Shown: piece by piece, positions 19,625 to 29,112 of the stretch
Position numbering within the stretch: position 1 is the first letter of the stretch
How the letters are laid out: each line of letters starts with the position of its first letter
Assembly: GCA_030267965.1 (NCBI GenBank)
Contig: BRYA01000175.1
Coordinates: forward strand, 1-64,000
DNA length: 64,000 nucleotides
Origin: Triparma columacea
Taxonomy: Eukaryota; Sar; Bolidophyceae; Parmales; Triparmaceae
Reading direction: 5' to 3'
Made by a program: the position numbers and the translations under genes
The notes under the pieces: generated by a model
The model's database searches: none
Told to the model about the DNA's origin: nothing
The model's input: only the letters and a program-made list of their open reading frames with translations

Positions 19625-20359
19625 TCACTTCCCCCTCCTCTCTCTTTCCTTTTCTCTAGTTTTTTTCTCCCCTTCAAAGACCCTCCCATCAACCCTCCCT
19701 AAAAACTCCTGCCTATCCAAGTACCCTTCCTCCCCCGCTTTCTCCAGGCTTTCAGTAACCCCCATTTTATCCTTCAGAACATCCCACTCCATGCTAGTCT
19801 TCTGGAGCGTGTTTATCTTACGTTCTTCCAAGCTACCTAGGAGTTTATCAAGCCCTTCCCCCCCCCCCCCGCCCCCGGAGGTTACACTTTTCTTAACCTC
19901 AATTACTTTACCAGCGAACTTTACCTTCTCAACCACGATCTTCTTCTCCCCCCCCGAACCTTTGAACCTCCCCTGTTCCTTCTTGTTGTGTTTCTTCTTA
20001 ACCAAAGCGTTCCTAACCACGGACTTGGCCATTGTTTTACTACCGAATATACCTGCTAGTATTGACTTGGCCTCCTGAGTTCTCTTGATTGCTTTCTTGC
20101 TCTTCTTTTTCTTACCCTTCTTACCCGATGATGTTGTGGACGATGAGAAACCCTCAGAGTTCATGGATTTGAATATATCGTCAACCTTATCCCTGTTTGC
20201 GTCACTTATACCTACTACCTCGTTCTTACCATTACTGGTAGACTCTGTTGTACCCTCAAGGACCTCGAGAGGATCGGGGGCGTAGTCAGAATCATCGGCA
20301 TCTGAGTCTGCGTTGGTTTGGGGGGGAGGAGGCAAGGAAGACTTGCGGGACTTGGCCAT
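19625..20359 (-). CDS. CFDP1: BCNT/CFDP1 (SWC5-like) chromatin protein
   Basis: 244 residues, single exon. The C-terminal 60 residues show the BCNT domain: KTSMEWDVLKDKMGVTESLE, then the hallmark GYLDRQEFLGRVDGRVFE. The N-terminal half is acidic (DSDADDSDYAP), the middle is Lys-rich. SWC5/CFDP1 proteins act with the SWR1/SRCAP remodeller that installs H2A.Z. The domain is at the usual C-terminal position and total length is in the family's range. The neighbouring flavodoxin gene starts 158 bp away on the other strand. Confidence 0.88.
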   Translation of the reverse strand: MAKSRKSSLPPPPQTNADSDADDSDYAPDPLEVLEGTTESTSNGKNEVVGISDANRDKVDDIFKSMNSEGFSSSTTSSGKKGKKKKSKKAIKRTQEAKSILAGIFGSKTMAKSVVRNALVKKKHNKKEQGRFKGSGGEKKIVVEKVKFAGKVIEVKKSVTSGGGGGGEGLDKLLGSLEERKINTLQKTSMEWDVLKDKMGVTESLEKAGEEGYLDRQEFLGRVDGRVFEGEKKTREKERERRGK

Positions 20360-20517
20360 ATTTTTAGAGGAGGCGATGGGAGAGCGGGATAAGAGGGAGA
20401 GATTTGTGGGTGATGGAGGGAGGATTAGGTGGATAGGGTGTGATGTGTGTGTGTTGTAGTTGCTTGATGTGTGATGTATAGTAGTTTGAAAGCGTATTTG
20501 TTTAGTTTTGCGTTTTA

Positions 20518-21134
20518 ATGGAGTTGAGAACGTGCAGGGAAATTGTGGAAAAGATTGTAATGCAGCTCACTGTTTTTTGGGGAGGTGAATTGGCAGACGG
20601 GGTAGCGGACCAGCTCAAACAGGAGGCGCCAGATGGTTTTGAAGTTGAAGTTGTGGCAATGCAGAGCTATGGAAAGAGTGATTTAGAGGGTGAGTCGTCG
20701 AAGATAGTCGTCAAAAGGGTTGAAAACTTTCTCCACAACCCATCATTCCTCACCATCATTCCTCACACAACGTAGCATTCAAGGAAACGCAGATGGTTGC
20801 TGTCTTCCTGCTTCAAACTGCTGAGAACAATCAACCTCCTGAGGACGCCTCAAAGTTCCTTCGTTACTTCAAACGAAAGACCCACCCTGAAACCATGCTA
20901 ACGGACAAGCTGAAATTCGCGGTTCTAGGCCTTGGCGACTCGAATCTCCTCCTCGATCGACAGACAACAGGGGCGAAGGATTGTAATGCGTGTGGTCAGC
21001 TCCTGGACAGCAGGCTGGAGGCACTTGGGGCGACAAGGATTCACGAGCTTGGTCTCGCAGATGAAAGGACTGGGATGGAGGAGGTTGAGCCGTGGATTAA
21101 GGGTCTGTGGGAGGCCTTGGGTAAAATTGAATGA
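20518..21134 (+). CDS. Stand-alone flavodoxin-like domain, FMN loop degenerate
   Basis: Two exons (20518-20689, 20776-21134; donor GTGAG, acceptor CGTAG) give 176 residues. The chain reads like the FMN domain of diflavin reductases (CPR, MTRR, NDOR1 family): FKETQMVAVFLLQTAENNQP, PPEDASKFLRYFK, LKFAVLGLGDSN, LDSRLEALGATRIHELGLAD, and a final PWIKGLWEAL helix. The phosphate-binding loop, normally SQTGTAE-like after the first strand, is missing: LTVFWG runs straight into GELADGVADQL. No FAD/NADPH reductase domain follows; the stop comes 45 bp before the next gene's end. Likely non-FMN-binding or decaying, or the start is mis-set. ATG 20560 is an alternative start. Confidence 0.7.
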
Positions 21135-21175
21135 ATTGTCTGTGACCAAAATGTACAGAGTTGAACAGAATCAAA

Positions 21176-22780
21176 TTAAATATTATCTTCCATCGGCATG
21201 GCACAAAGAGAATCCGATGGACAAGCCGATAAGATCCACTCGTCCCCGAACTCAACCCCTCGCCGGACGATGCAGGCGCTAAATGTGTAGATGCCCGCGC
21301 CGAAGAAGGAGGCGCACAAAGCGCAGCAGCAGACGAGGCCGAGGAATCTGAGCTTGTGCCTGGGTTCCCTCTTGCTCCAGACGGCGGTCAGGTCGACTGT
21401 TGTTTTACCAGCTTCGACTTTTGGAAGGATTTTGTTGATCATATATTGATCCCTGTTTTTTACCGTCGACCAGGCTGCAACGGCGAAGTCCGCCAGGAAA
21501 ACTTCGCAAAGAAGCACGATCGCCAGGTTTGTCAGGATCGTCGAGGCGCTGTAAGGCTCCCCTCCTGGTTCGCTCATGTTCACGTTATTAACAAGGGCGA
21601 AGGCTGAGCCAAAAATCACTCCGGTGGCTTCGCCGACTCCATAAACGATAATGGCGTCTCCGAAGAAGGCTCTCTTCGCCGATGACATGTCCTCCCTGGC
21701 TGCAAATTGATCAGGGCTGTCGGGTGTGATCGCGTTGGCCTTCTTCCCTCGCCCTCCGCGAAAGATAATGTTGTAGATGTCCGCAACGCCTCTTGTGTAG
21801 CTTTGGACAACGGTCTCTCCTCGAATGTAATCATCGAGTTCCAACAACTCCATAAAGATTAGGATGATTTCTATGAACACAGTCTCGCCAGTGCCAGCTC
21901 CGATCGACGTCATTCTTCCAATGACTCCGCAGATGAGAATCACAAAGCAACCAGATATTATTCTCGTGTCATCCCTGGCGTCTTTGAAGCCCACGATGAA
22001 CCAAGCCTCCAGATGAATTGCAACGGCCTTAAGCAACATAAAACCCAACGTCCTAATCAGCATTCTCTCGACGAAATTATCCGCTCTGTTGTACGCCATC
22101 GTGCCTTCGAACAAGCAGTAAGAGACGCATCCCCTTGCGAAACCCAGCCCCAACATGCGCTTCCAAATCGAATGGTCCTTCAGCTTAAACCCCAACAGCA
22201 AGCAGTAAATGACAGGCGAGAGTAAGTTTGATAACTGTGTGTAGAGGTAGTAAGTTGTACTGTACTCAAGCCCCTCCCTCTCACTCTCAATCTGGTCATT
22301 CTGGTCTTTAATCGTCATGAAATAAGAGCCGACCCCATCTAAGATAAATAACAAAACTGCATACCACAACGACTCCCTAGCCACCTTCCAAGGCAAAGCA
22401 TGAAAGACACTGCCCACCCCAGCGAACCACCTGAAGATCATCCAGATTATCGGATAGAGCGGAACTGGTAAAACATGATGCACGCCTGTTACATTCGCCT
22501 CCAAACCTGGTGCCCACGACTTGATTCTCTGTCCTGGGATATGTACGATTGTCCTGCCGCCCAGCGCCCCCGACGACTCCATCGTCCCATTGAACGTGAA
22601 GTCGCACCTGACAGTGTCGTTGTAAAGCTCATCGTGCCATTTGAGCACCTGGGAGCCGGCGGACTTGGAGCTGGGAGACGCAAATAACACGACCAGCGCC
22701 ATTGAGAGGAGGGAAACGACTAGCGTCAGGCTGAAAATATCGCGGGTGTACAGGTAGAGGGATCTGGATATAACAGCCAT
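21176..22780 (-). CDS. Polytopic membrane protein of unknown function
   Basis: Single exon, 534 residues from ATG 22780; an upstream ATG at 22852 adds 24 polar residues and is less likely. I count about nine to eleven hydrophobic helices, for example FSLTLVVSLLSMALVVLFA, LYPIIWMIFRWFAGVG, AVLLFILDGVGSYFM, FLGLVCCCALCASFF. The loop after helix 1 carries possible N-glycosylation sites (NDT, NGT, NVT), suggesting a lumenal or outside face. No transporter signature is visible to me. Confidence 0.75.
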   Translation of the reverse strand: MAVISRSLYLYTRDIFSLTLVVSLLSMALVVLFASPSSKSAGSQVLKWHDELYNDTVRCDFTFNGTMESSGALGGRTIVHIPGQRIKSWAPGLEANVTGVHHVLPVPLYPIIWMIFRWFAGVGSVFHALPWKVARESLWYAVLLFILDGVGSYFMTIKDQNDQIESEREGLEYSTTYYLYTQLSNLLSPVIYCLLLGFKLKDHSIWKRMLGLGFARGCVSYCLFEGTMAYNRADNFVERMLIRTLGFMLLKAVAIHLEAWFIVGFKDARDDTRIISGCFVILICGVIGRMTSIGAGTGETVFIEIILIFMELLELDDYIRGETVVQSYTRGVADIYNIIFRGGRGKKANAITPDSPDQFAAREDMSSAKRAFFGDAIIVYGVGEATGVIFGSAFALVNNVNMSEPGGEPYSASTILTNLAIVLLCEVFLADFAVAAWSTVKNRDQYMINKILPKVEAGKTTVDLTAVWSKREPRHKLRFLGLVCCCALCASFFGAGIYTFSACIVRRGVEFGDEWILSACPSDSLCAMPMEDNI

Positions 22781-23026
22781 TTCGTAAAGTTTTTTTTTGC
22801 AGCAACTGACGTTCAAATTGGAATATGAATGTGAGGGGGGGGGGGGCTCCACAAGGAATGAAATTGAACGGGTTGGGGTCTAGTAAGATAATTAAATGCC
22901 CAGGGAAGGGGCAGCGGGTTGTATTAAAGTTTTGCAGCTCCCAGTTCGGACCCAGTCTGGAAAATGCCCATTTCCTCCTTTTTCTCCTCTCTCTCTTTCC
23001 TCCTATATTCATTACACACACTATAT

Positions 23027-25597
23027 ATGGATAATATAATCAGTGCAGAGGAATATGAGAACCTCAAAACGAATTCCAACTTCGGTGTTAGTCTAAGTAG
23101 AGTAAATAGGAAGAAGATAAAAGAATATGAAATGAAACACGGGAAACCCAGCAACAAAACTCGCAGCAAAACCACCACAAATACAACTAAAAAGGACGAC
23201 GACGATGAACCTGAGGTTGTTATAGACTCTGAGGGTTCCCCCTATTCAGAAGAAGAAGTGAAGCCCCGTCGCACCAAAAATTCCAAGTCTTCGTCCAAGT
23301 CTTCAAACAAGTCCTCCTCCAAGCCTTCCTCCAAGTCCTCCTCCAAGCCTACCTCACCCGCTCGCAAGGGTCTCGGCTTCCCAACAGGTTCCGGTAAATT
23401 CGAGCCCCCCGTAAAGCGCAAGGATCTCTACACTAACGGTAACCCTCACGTTGGTTCCCTCTGCATGGCGTACAGGGGAGGGAAGGGACACGGCGTTAAA
23501 CCACCCAAACAGACGCCGGGGAAGATAACGGGTGTCTTCACGGCGAATAGGGCACCCATCGCTGACACTGAGAAGGTTGGGGGGAGGTACGTTAACGTTA
23601 AGTACAAGGCTGATGGCCGTGAAGAGAAGCAGCTACACTTTAGGTTCGTCACGCTCATCAAGGAGGGGGAGGAAGGATATTCAGACTGGGAGTCTGACGT
23701 TGAAGATACTGCGGGGAACAGGGACGAGGATGACAAGGAGGATGACATGGATGAAGAAGACGACGTTAATGGAATGGAGATTGAAGCCTTCAACAAGGAC
23801 GCGACGGACGCGTCCTTCTCCGACCCATCTCCACCCAGACACCCCTGGATTGTCATGTTAGTCTGCACAGAGTGCGGCAAGGTCCTGGACGCGGGTAACC
23901 CGGCGGAGGTAGGGAGGGACTTTAAGGAGGACGAGGCTAAGAAGATTAAGGCGAGGGGGGAGAAGTGGACTTGCCACCACTGCAAACCTGACGAGGGGGG
24001 GGGGAACGGGGACGTTAACGGTAGCAGGAAGAGGAAGAAGGACGATGATGGGGGGGAGGAGGAGGTATTGAAGAAGAAGGTTAAGTCTAAGGAGGATACG
24101 ACTGTACCAAAGAAGGCAGCGACGGCAACCACGACTGTACCGAAGAAACAGAAGAAGGTTAAACCAAAGGTTATGACTCCACCACAACCGCAACCACTTG
24201 GGAACGTCTCATCACCGGGAGTAGGGGGTGGGGGGGGGGGGATGAAAATGGGGCAACAGCAAGGAACACTACATCCAAGTAACATGTATAGGGGAATCTC
24301 AGGGGGAGGAAGGGACAGGGAGAGGGAGAGGGACGTCGGAGGTCGGGGTAAACAAAGTTCAATGGGACTGAGGATATCACAACCTCAAAACTTATCCCAA
24401 CCTCAAAACAACATCTCCGCAGCAGCTAACATGTCACCGGCTACACCGACATACGCAACGACACCGACGACACCTATCATGACGACACCGGCGGGGAAGA
24501 AACTATCTGAAGAGGAGGTGAGAAGAGAGAGAGGAAAGGGATGTGAGGAAACCAAGTGTCGCCAACAATGCACGGTTAAAAACACAACCTAACACTCACA
24601 CGCACACACGGTCCTCGCACACCCCGCTTACTTGCAACCCGTTCCTCTCCCCTCCCCCCCCCTCCCCCCACAGCTGAATTTGAAGATAACCTCCTTCTCC
24701 CGTGGTGTTAAAAGCATGTTCGACGCCTACAACGCCCGTCTCGGTAACAGCACCTACGCCTCGTACGAGAAGAACAACGTAAACCAGTACGACATAGACT
24801 GGTTCTGCACGTTACTACCTGATCAAGCTGTATTTCGTATAGGGAAGGATGGGAAGGTTATTGAAAGGAACTTACCTGAGGACAACATTAAGATGTTTAA
24901 GGGGGAGAAGGGGGGGGGGATGGAAGTGGAAGAGAGGGATATTGGATGGTGGGGAGTACAGGAGGTTGAGGAATGGTTCGAGAAACTTAGCAAGAAGAAA
25001 AAGGGAACAGACGACAAAAAGGGAGGAGCAGGAGGAGGAGGAGTCGGCGTCGGAGGAGTCGTCGGAGGAGGAGTCGGCGTCGGAGGAGGAGTCGTCGGTG
25101 GAGTCGGAACGGGTGGGCAACGCTACCGCAAGTCGGGCAGGCAGGGTCAGGACCTACTTCGTGATCACTCTCACTACATGGGTAATCCAACTGCCCGTGG
25201 TCCAACTGCCCTACCTTTACACCAGCAGGCGCCGGGCCCCATGCAGCAGGCGGGGGCGCCCATGCAGCAGGCGCAACAAATGCAGCAGGCGGTACCGATG
25301 CACCTTTACCAGGGAGGACAACACGGGAAACAGCCACCACAACCACCTATACAACAGCTTGTACCTCCAGGGAACAACCAGCCGGGGAACAACCATTATG
25401 GACAGCCTTACCAGGGACAGGGACAACAGGGACACCAGGGTCAGCAGGGGTCGCATTATATGAACAACAATTTACAACAACAACAGATGGGGGGAAGATG
25501 GGGAATGGGAGGGAGGGGGGGAGGAGGATGGAATGGACAACAACAACCTAACAGACGAGGGAACAATGGAGGAAGGGGAAGGGGGAGAGGGTTCTGA
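23027..25597 (+). CDS. Basic protein with Cys4 zinc-binding-like motif and RGG tail
   Basis: Two exons (23027-24517, 24674-25597), joined in phase, about 804 residues. Order: short N-terminal helix; Ser/Lys-rich linker; a compact conserved-looking block around NPHVGSLCMAYRGGKGHGVK and YVNVKYKADGREEKQLHFRF; acidic run; a Cys4 motif CTECGKVLDAG...WTCHHC resembling CW or PHD-type fingers; Lys-rich linker. Exon 2 holds a second ordered block (ITSFSRGVKSMFDAYNARLG to DWFCTLLPDQ), a Gly/Val repeat, Gln/Met-rich sequence and an RGG box (GGRGRGRGF). This fits a chromatin or RNA-binding protein, by composition only. Divergent from the membrane-protein gene (246 bp apart). Confidence 0.7.
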
Positions 25598-25726
25598 GGA
25601 TAAGGAACGGGGGGAGGGGAGAAGACACAACTAATCAGCAAAAACGTTAGGATGAAAATTGCGAATAATAGACCATGTTTGGGATTCAACAAAATGAAAA
25701 CAAGTACACTCACTTGCATCCCCTCA

Positions 25727-27070
25727 TTACCTGTTCATGGACTCCTCCTCAGGCGCAATCTCCTTGGAGAATCCCTTGTTTGCCCCCGCGCTCGCGCTCG
25801 GCGTGATGGGGACGCTGCTGTAAGTTCCTGCGTTCTCGCTCCAGTTCTTCATCCACTTTTGCGTAACTTCGAACGCCTTCTTTTTGAGCTTCCCGTCGTC
25901 ATCCCTGAGCAAAGCGCTCATGGACCTGTTGTCGCCCAACTTGCCTTTGCCCCCCCAAGCGCAGCCGGGGAAGCACAGGCACTTGCAGAGGAGCTCCCCG
26001 CTCATTGGCATGGACCCACTCGAATACTTTTCCTCCCCCGTAAGGAGCTCCACGTACCTCTGGACCCCAGCGTCCATGGTGTGCGCGACCCCGATCATTT
26101 CAAAGAGGCTAGGCATCAACCTCATGAGATTCTTGACAGGAAAACCCACGGCGTTCACAAAGCTGCTCTTCTCAGGGTCGGCAATCGCACCGGGGGAGAT
26201 TGAAATGACGTTGAGTTCAGGGTTATCCTTCGCAATTTGTCCGAAGTACAGGCTGCCTACGAGTTTGCCGTTCGCGTACTGCTGCAATCTACCCCTGAAC
26301 GGGAGGCAGTGTCCCCTTATGCAGCAGGGATCGCCGCACCCCGAAACGTCGCGCGTGATTGCATCCTCCACGTTGGCCTCTCCCCACATGGAGGAGAGGC
26401 AGAAGTTAGAGAAGACACCGCAGCGCCCGAACCCCGGGAGCAGGCCAGCGAAGGACCAGACAGGGCGGGCAGTCTCCGAGCTAACGTAGGCGATACGGGA
26501 TCCCTTAGGAACCTTGTCCATCTCCAGCAACTGATCAAGGAGGATTGCATGCCCGAGGGTAGGGATGTAGGTATTGGTGACGCCCAGCTCGTGCATGCCG
26601 CCGTAAGCACCGCCAGCATTGAAACAGAAGCGGTCAATGTCCGAGGGAAGAGCCTGGGCGGCCTTGATAACCGAGGTGTAGTCTGCGAGGTCAAGTACAA
26701 CGTGCTGGAAAAACTATGGATGGCACGTTAAGAAGTTAGTAATGGACGAAATTGAAAGGCTTCAATGTATCGGAAAGACGAATGCAAGCTTCGAGTAGGG
26801 TCCGGGTCGCTCGGACGAGGAGGAGAAGGATTTTGTGCAGGCGAGAAGAAGCGGAGGATAATGCTCCTCAGCAGATTTGCACCTCTCTGGAAAACTCACC
26901 TCTCTGGATTTTCCCGTCTCCTTCACTAAGGATGTGATGGCATCTTGTGCCTTCTTGTCGGAACGAGCAGTCAACCAACATTCTTTGATTTCAGACTCCT
27001 TTGCAAACTTGACTAATGCATAGTAGCCACATCCAGCATTGCCCGCCGTTAGTAGGAGCTTGTGCGACAT
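25727..27070 (-). CDS. Short-chain dehydrogenase/reductase (SDR)
   Basis: Two exons (26900-27070, 25727-26713), phase 0, 385 residues. The Rossmann glycine motif is TAGNAGCGYYALVKFA (an atypical TGxxxGxG). Later SDR landmarks are DLADYTSV, CFNAGGAYG (NNAG position), AYVSSETA (catalytic Ser strand) and YANGKL (catalytic YxxxK), followed by VISISPGAI. It is therefore likely an active NAD(P)-dependent oxidoreductase. The C-terminal third has a Cys cluster (LLCKCLCFPGCAW) unusual for the family. Substrate unknown. Confidence 0.85.
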
Positions 27071-27321
27071 GAGCGCAAAATTGTCTGCGCGGGCAAGGTT
27101 GATTAATTACGTTTGCGGATGGGGCAGGGATGGATGGGTTACCTGAAAGTCTGTGTAGAAACTGGTTGACTTGTCCAAAAGTCAACCACTTTACAGGGGC
27201 CCCTGTGAGGTTTTCCCCAATTTTTGTTCAATTCGGATTCCCAAAAACGGACACACATGACGATTTTTCATATAAAAAGTACACGCTCTCTTGCATACAC
27301 CTCTCCCCCCCCCCTCCCCAC

Positions 27322-28862
27322 TCACTTCCTCCTTGACCTCTCCTCCCCCTCCCCGTTTTTCTTCCTCCTTTGTTTTCCCTCCCCCCCCTTCTGCGCCTTT
27401 AAAATTTCCTCCCTCCTCGCCACCTCCTTCTTATATTCCTTAAGTCTAATGTCAGCTTCCGACCTAGCGTCATCAACCATAGCGTTCGGGTACCCTCCAA
27501 CAACGTCCCCTCCCCCCTGTCCATCCTCATCATTATCGTCAACCTCTATCTTACCCTCCTCCTCCCCCCCGTCGACCCCACTGTCGAGGTTACCACGGCC
27601 GAAGAAGGAAGAGCTGACGTCCTCCCATTGTGAGGAGCTGCGTGAGCTGACGGTGTTGGGTCCTATGAAGTCACTTTTTACTGAACCCTTCGGTAAGGCT
27701 GCTAGGATATCGTCGAACGTGTCTGTTCCGAACTTCACTGATATAGGGCCGTCGCCGTAGGATCCGCTCTTCCTCCAAGGTTCGGGTTGATTCGAAGTCT
27801 GCTTGGAAGTTTTATCATCGTCAGAGGACAACTTGTTGTTGCCGCTCGGCACGACGGGGGCCTGGGAACGACTCGAGAAAAGCTGCTGACGAGCAGCTCC
27901 TCGGTACAGGTCCCTAGAGCTCTACGAGCGAGGGTGGGAAGTAAAATTATGTGTAAGAGGGTGATTTGAGTGTATTTTTGCAGATTGGGACCTCCTTCCC
28001 TCACCTTGTCCCTATTGCTCCCGCAGACCACGGCCCCCCCGTTAGCGTGTGAGACGAACCTGACCGCCTGCAGCAGGCACTTCCTGCTCGCCGGTTCCAT
28101 GTCCTTCATGGTGTCGAACTTGTTAAGGACGAACAGGACGGGGACGGGGCTGATTTTTAGGAGACCGTAGTCGGGGTGCCTTGGGTCGACACGCTTGGAC
28201 GCGGCGTCGAGCATATCCTTGGCACGGTCGGGCTCCGAAGCCTGGAAGACCAGCATTTCCTCCTCTACGCTTCTCCGGATAATGTCCATCCACTTGTTGA
28301 GGCTAGGGACAACGTTCTCAGGCTTGGAACCGTCCAAGACGATCACGACGACGCTCTTGTCGAGACCCCTCTTCAGCGGGACCTTGACGAGGTCCTTAAC
28401 GCTGATGCCACCCCCAAGCTCCCAAATGTGGCTAATGTCCTTAGCCCCCTGCACCCCGGGTATGGGCCTCCTAGCGAAGGAGTACTCCAGGGCCACGGTG
28501 CTGCTGGGGGCGTCGTCCTTGCCGAGGAACTGCTGGATTAGGCTGCTCTTACCGGAGTCCTACGCAAGGGGGGGAGGAGGGGAGGGCGGGGGGGCTTAGA
28601 ACAGACACACATTTATTGATGCCTTTTAACACGAGTATGTTTATGAACGTCATCAACCCGACCCCCGTACTACTCCCGACAAAATTACTCAAAATACACG
28701 TCCCTATCTCACCTTCTCCCCAACAAACAGAGTAAATTTATCGGTGTTTTTGGCGGCCAGGATTCCATTTTCAGGGTCCTTGAGATCCGACTCAATAAGT
28801 GACCATATATCCTGGACGCGCTCTTCTTTATCACTCATTTGCTGGGATCTAGAATACGACAT
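27322..28862 (-). CDS. DYNC2LI1: Cytoplasmic dynein-2 light intermediate chain
   Basis: Three exons (28713-28862, 28005-28559, 27322-27921) in phase, 434 residues. The GTPase-like fold begins with the P-loop VGEKDSGKSSLIQQFLG, split by intron 1 between K and D. It is followed by the family signature STVALEYSFARR, then HIWELGGG (switch region) and PVLFVLNKFD. The C-terminal third is disordered, with SVKFGTDTFDDILAALPKGS and an acidic/basic tail. DYNC2LI1 is part of the retrograde intraflagellar transport motor. Dynein-1 LIC is the alternative, but the ALEYSFARR wording and short tail favour dynein-2. Starts 250 bp from BBS9 on the other strand. Confidence 0.88.
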
Positions 28863-29112
28863 TTTCGATGTTGGAGGCGAGAGAGGCGACAAATTCAAAT
28901 TTCAGACTCCTCGAAAAAATAAATCCCTCTCCATTTTCAATCCCCCCAACCCCTCTCTTTCACTCAAACGCTCTTCCTGACGAGTCACATCCTCCACACT
29001 AGTTTTGCCTCCCCGTGGAACAATCTAATTTCTCCTTCTTTCTCCCCCGCACTCCCCCTCTTCCTTTGTCCCATCCCCCCTGCCCGAACTCCCTTCCTGT
29101 GCCTGCCTAATA
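28863..29112. promoter_or_regulatory. Shared head-to-head promoter, DYNC2LI1 / BBS9
   Basis: Only 250 bp separate the two start codons, so both promoters must lie here. The sequence is largely pyrimidine on the + strand. I looked for a clear RFX X-box (GTTGCC-like dyad) and did not see one; acgagtcacatc at about 28980 is the only AP1/bZIP-like string noticed. Confidence 0.6.
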
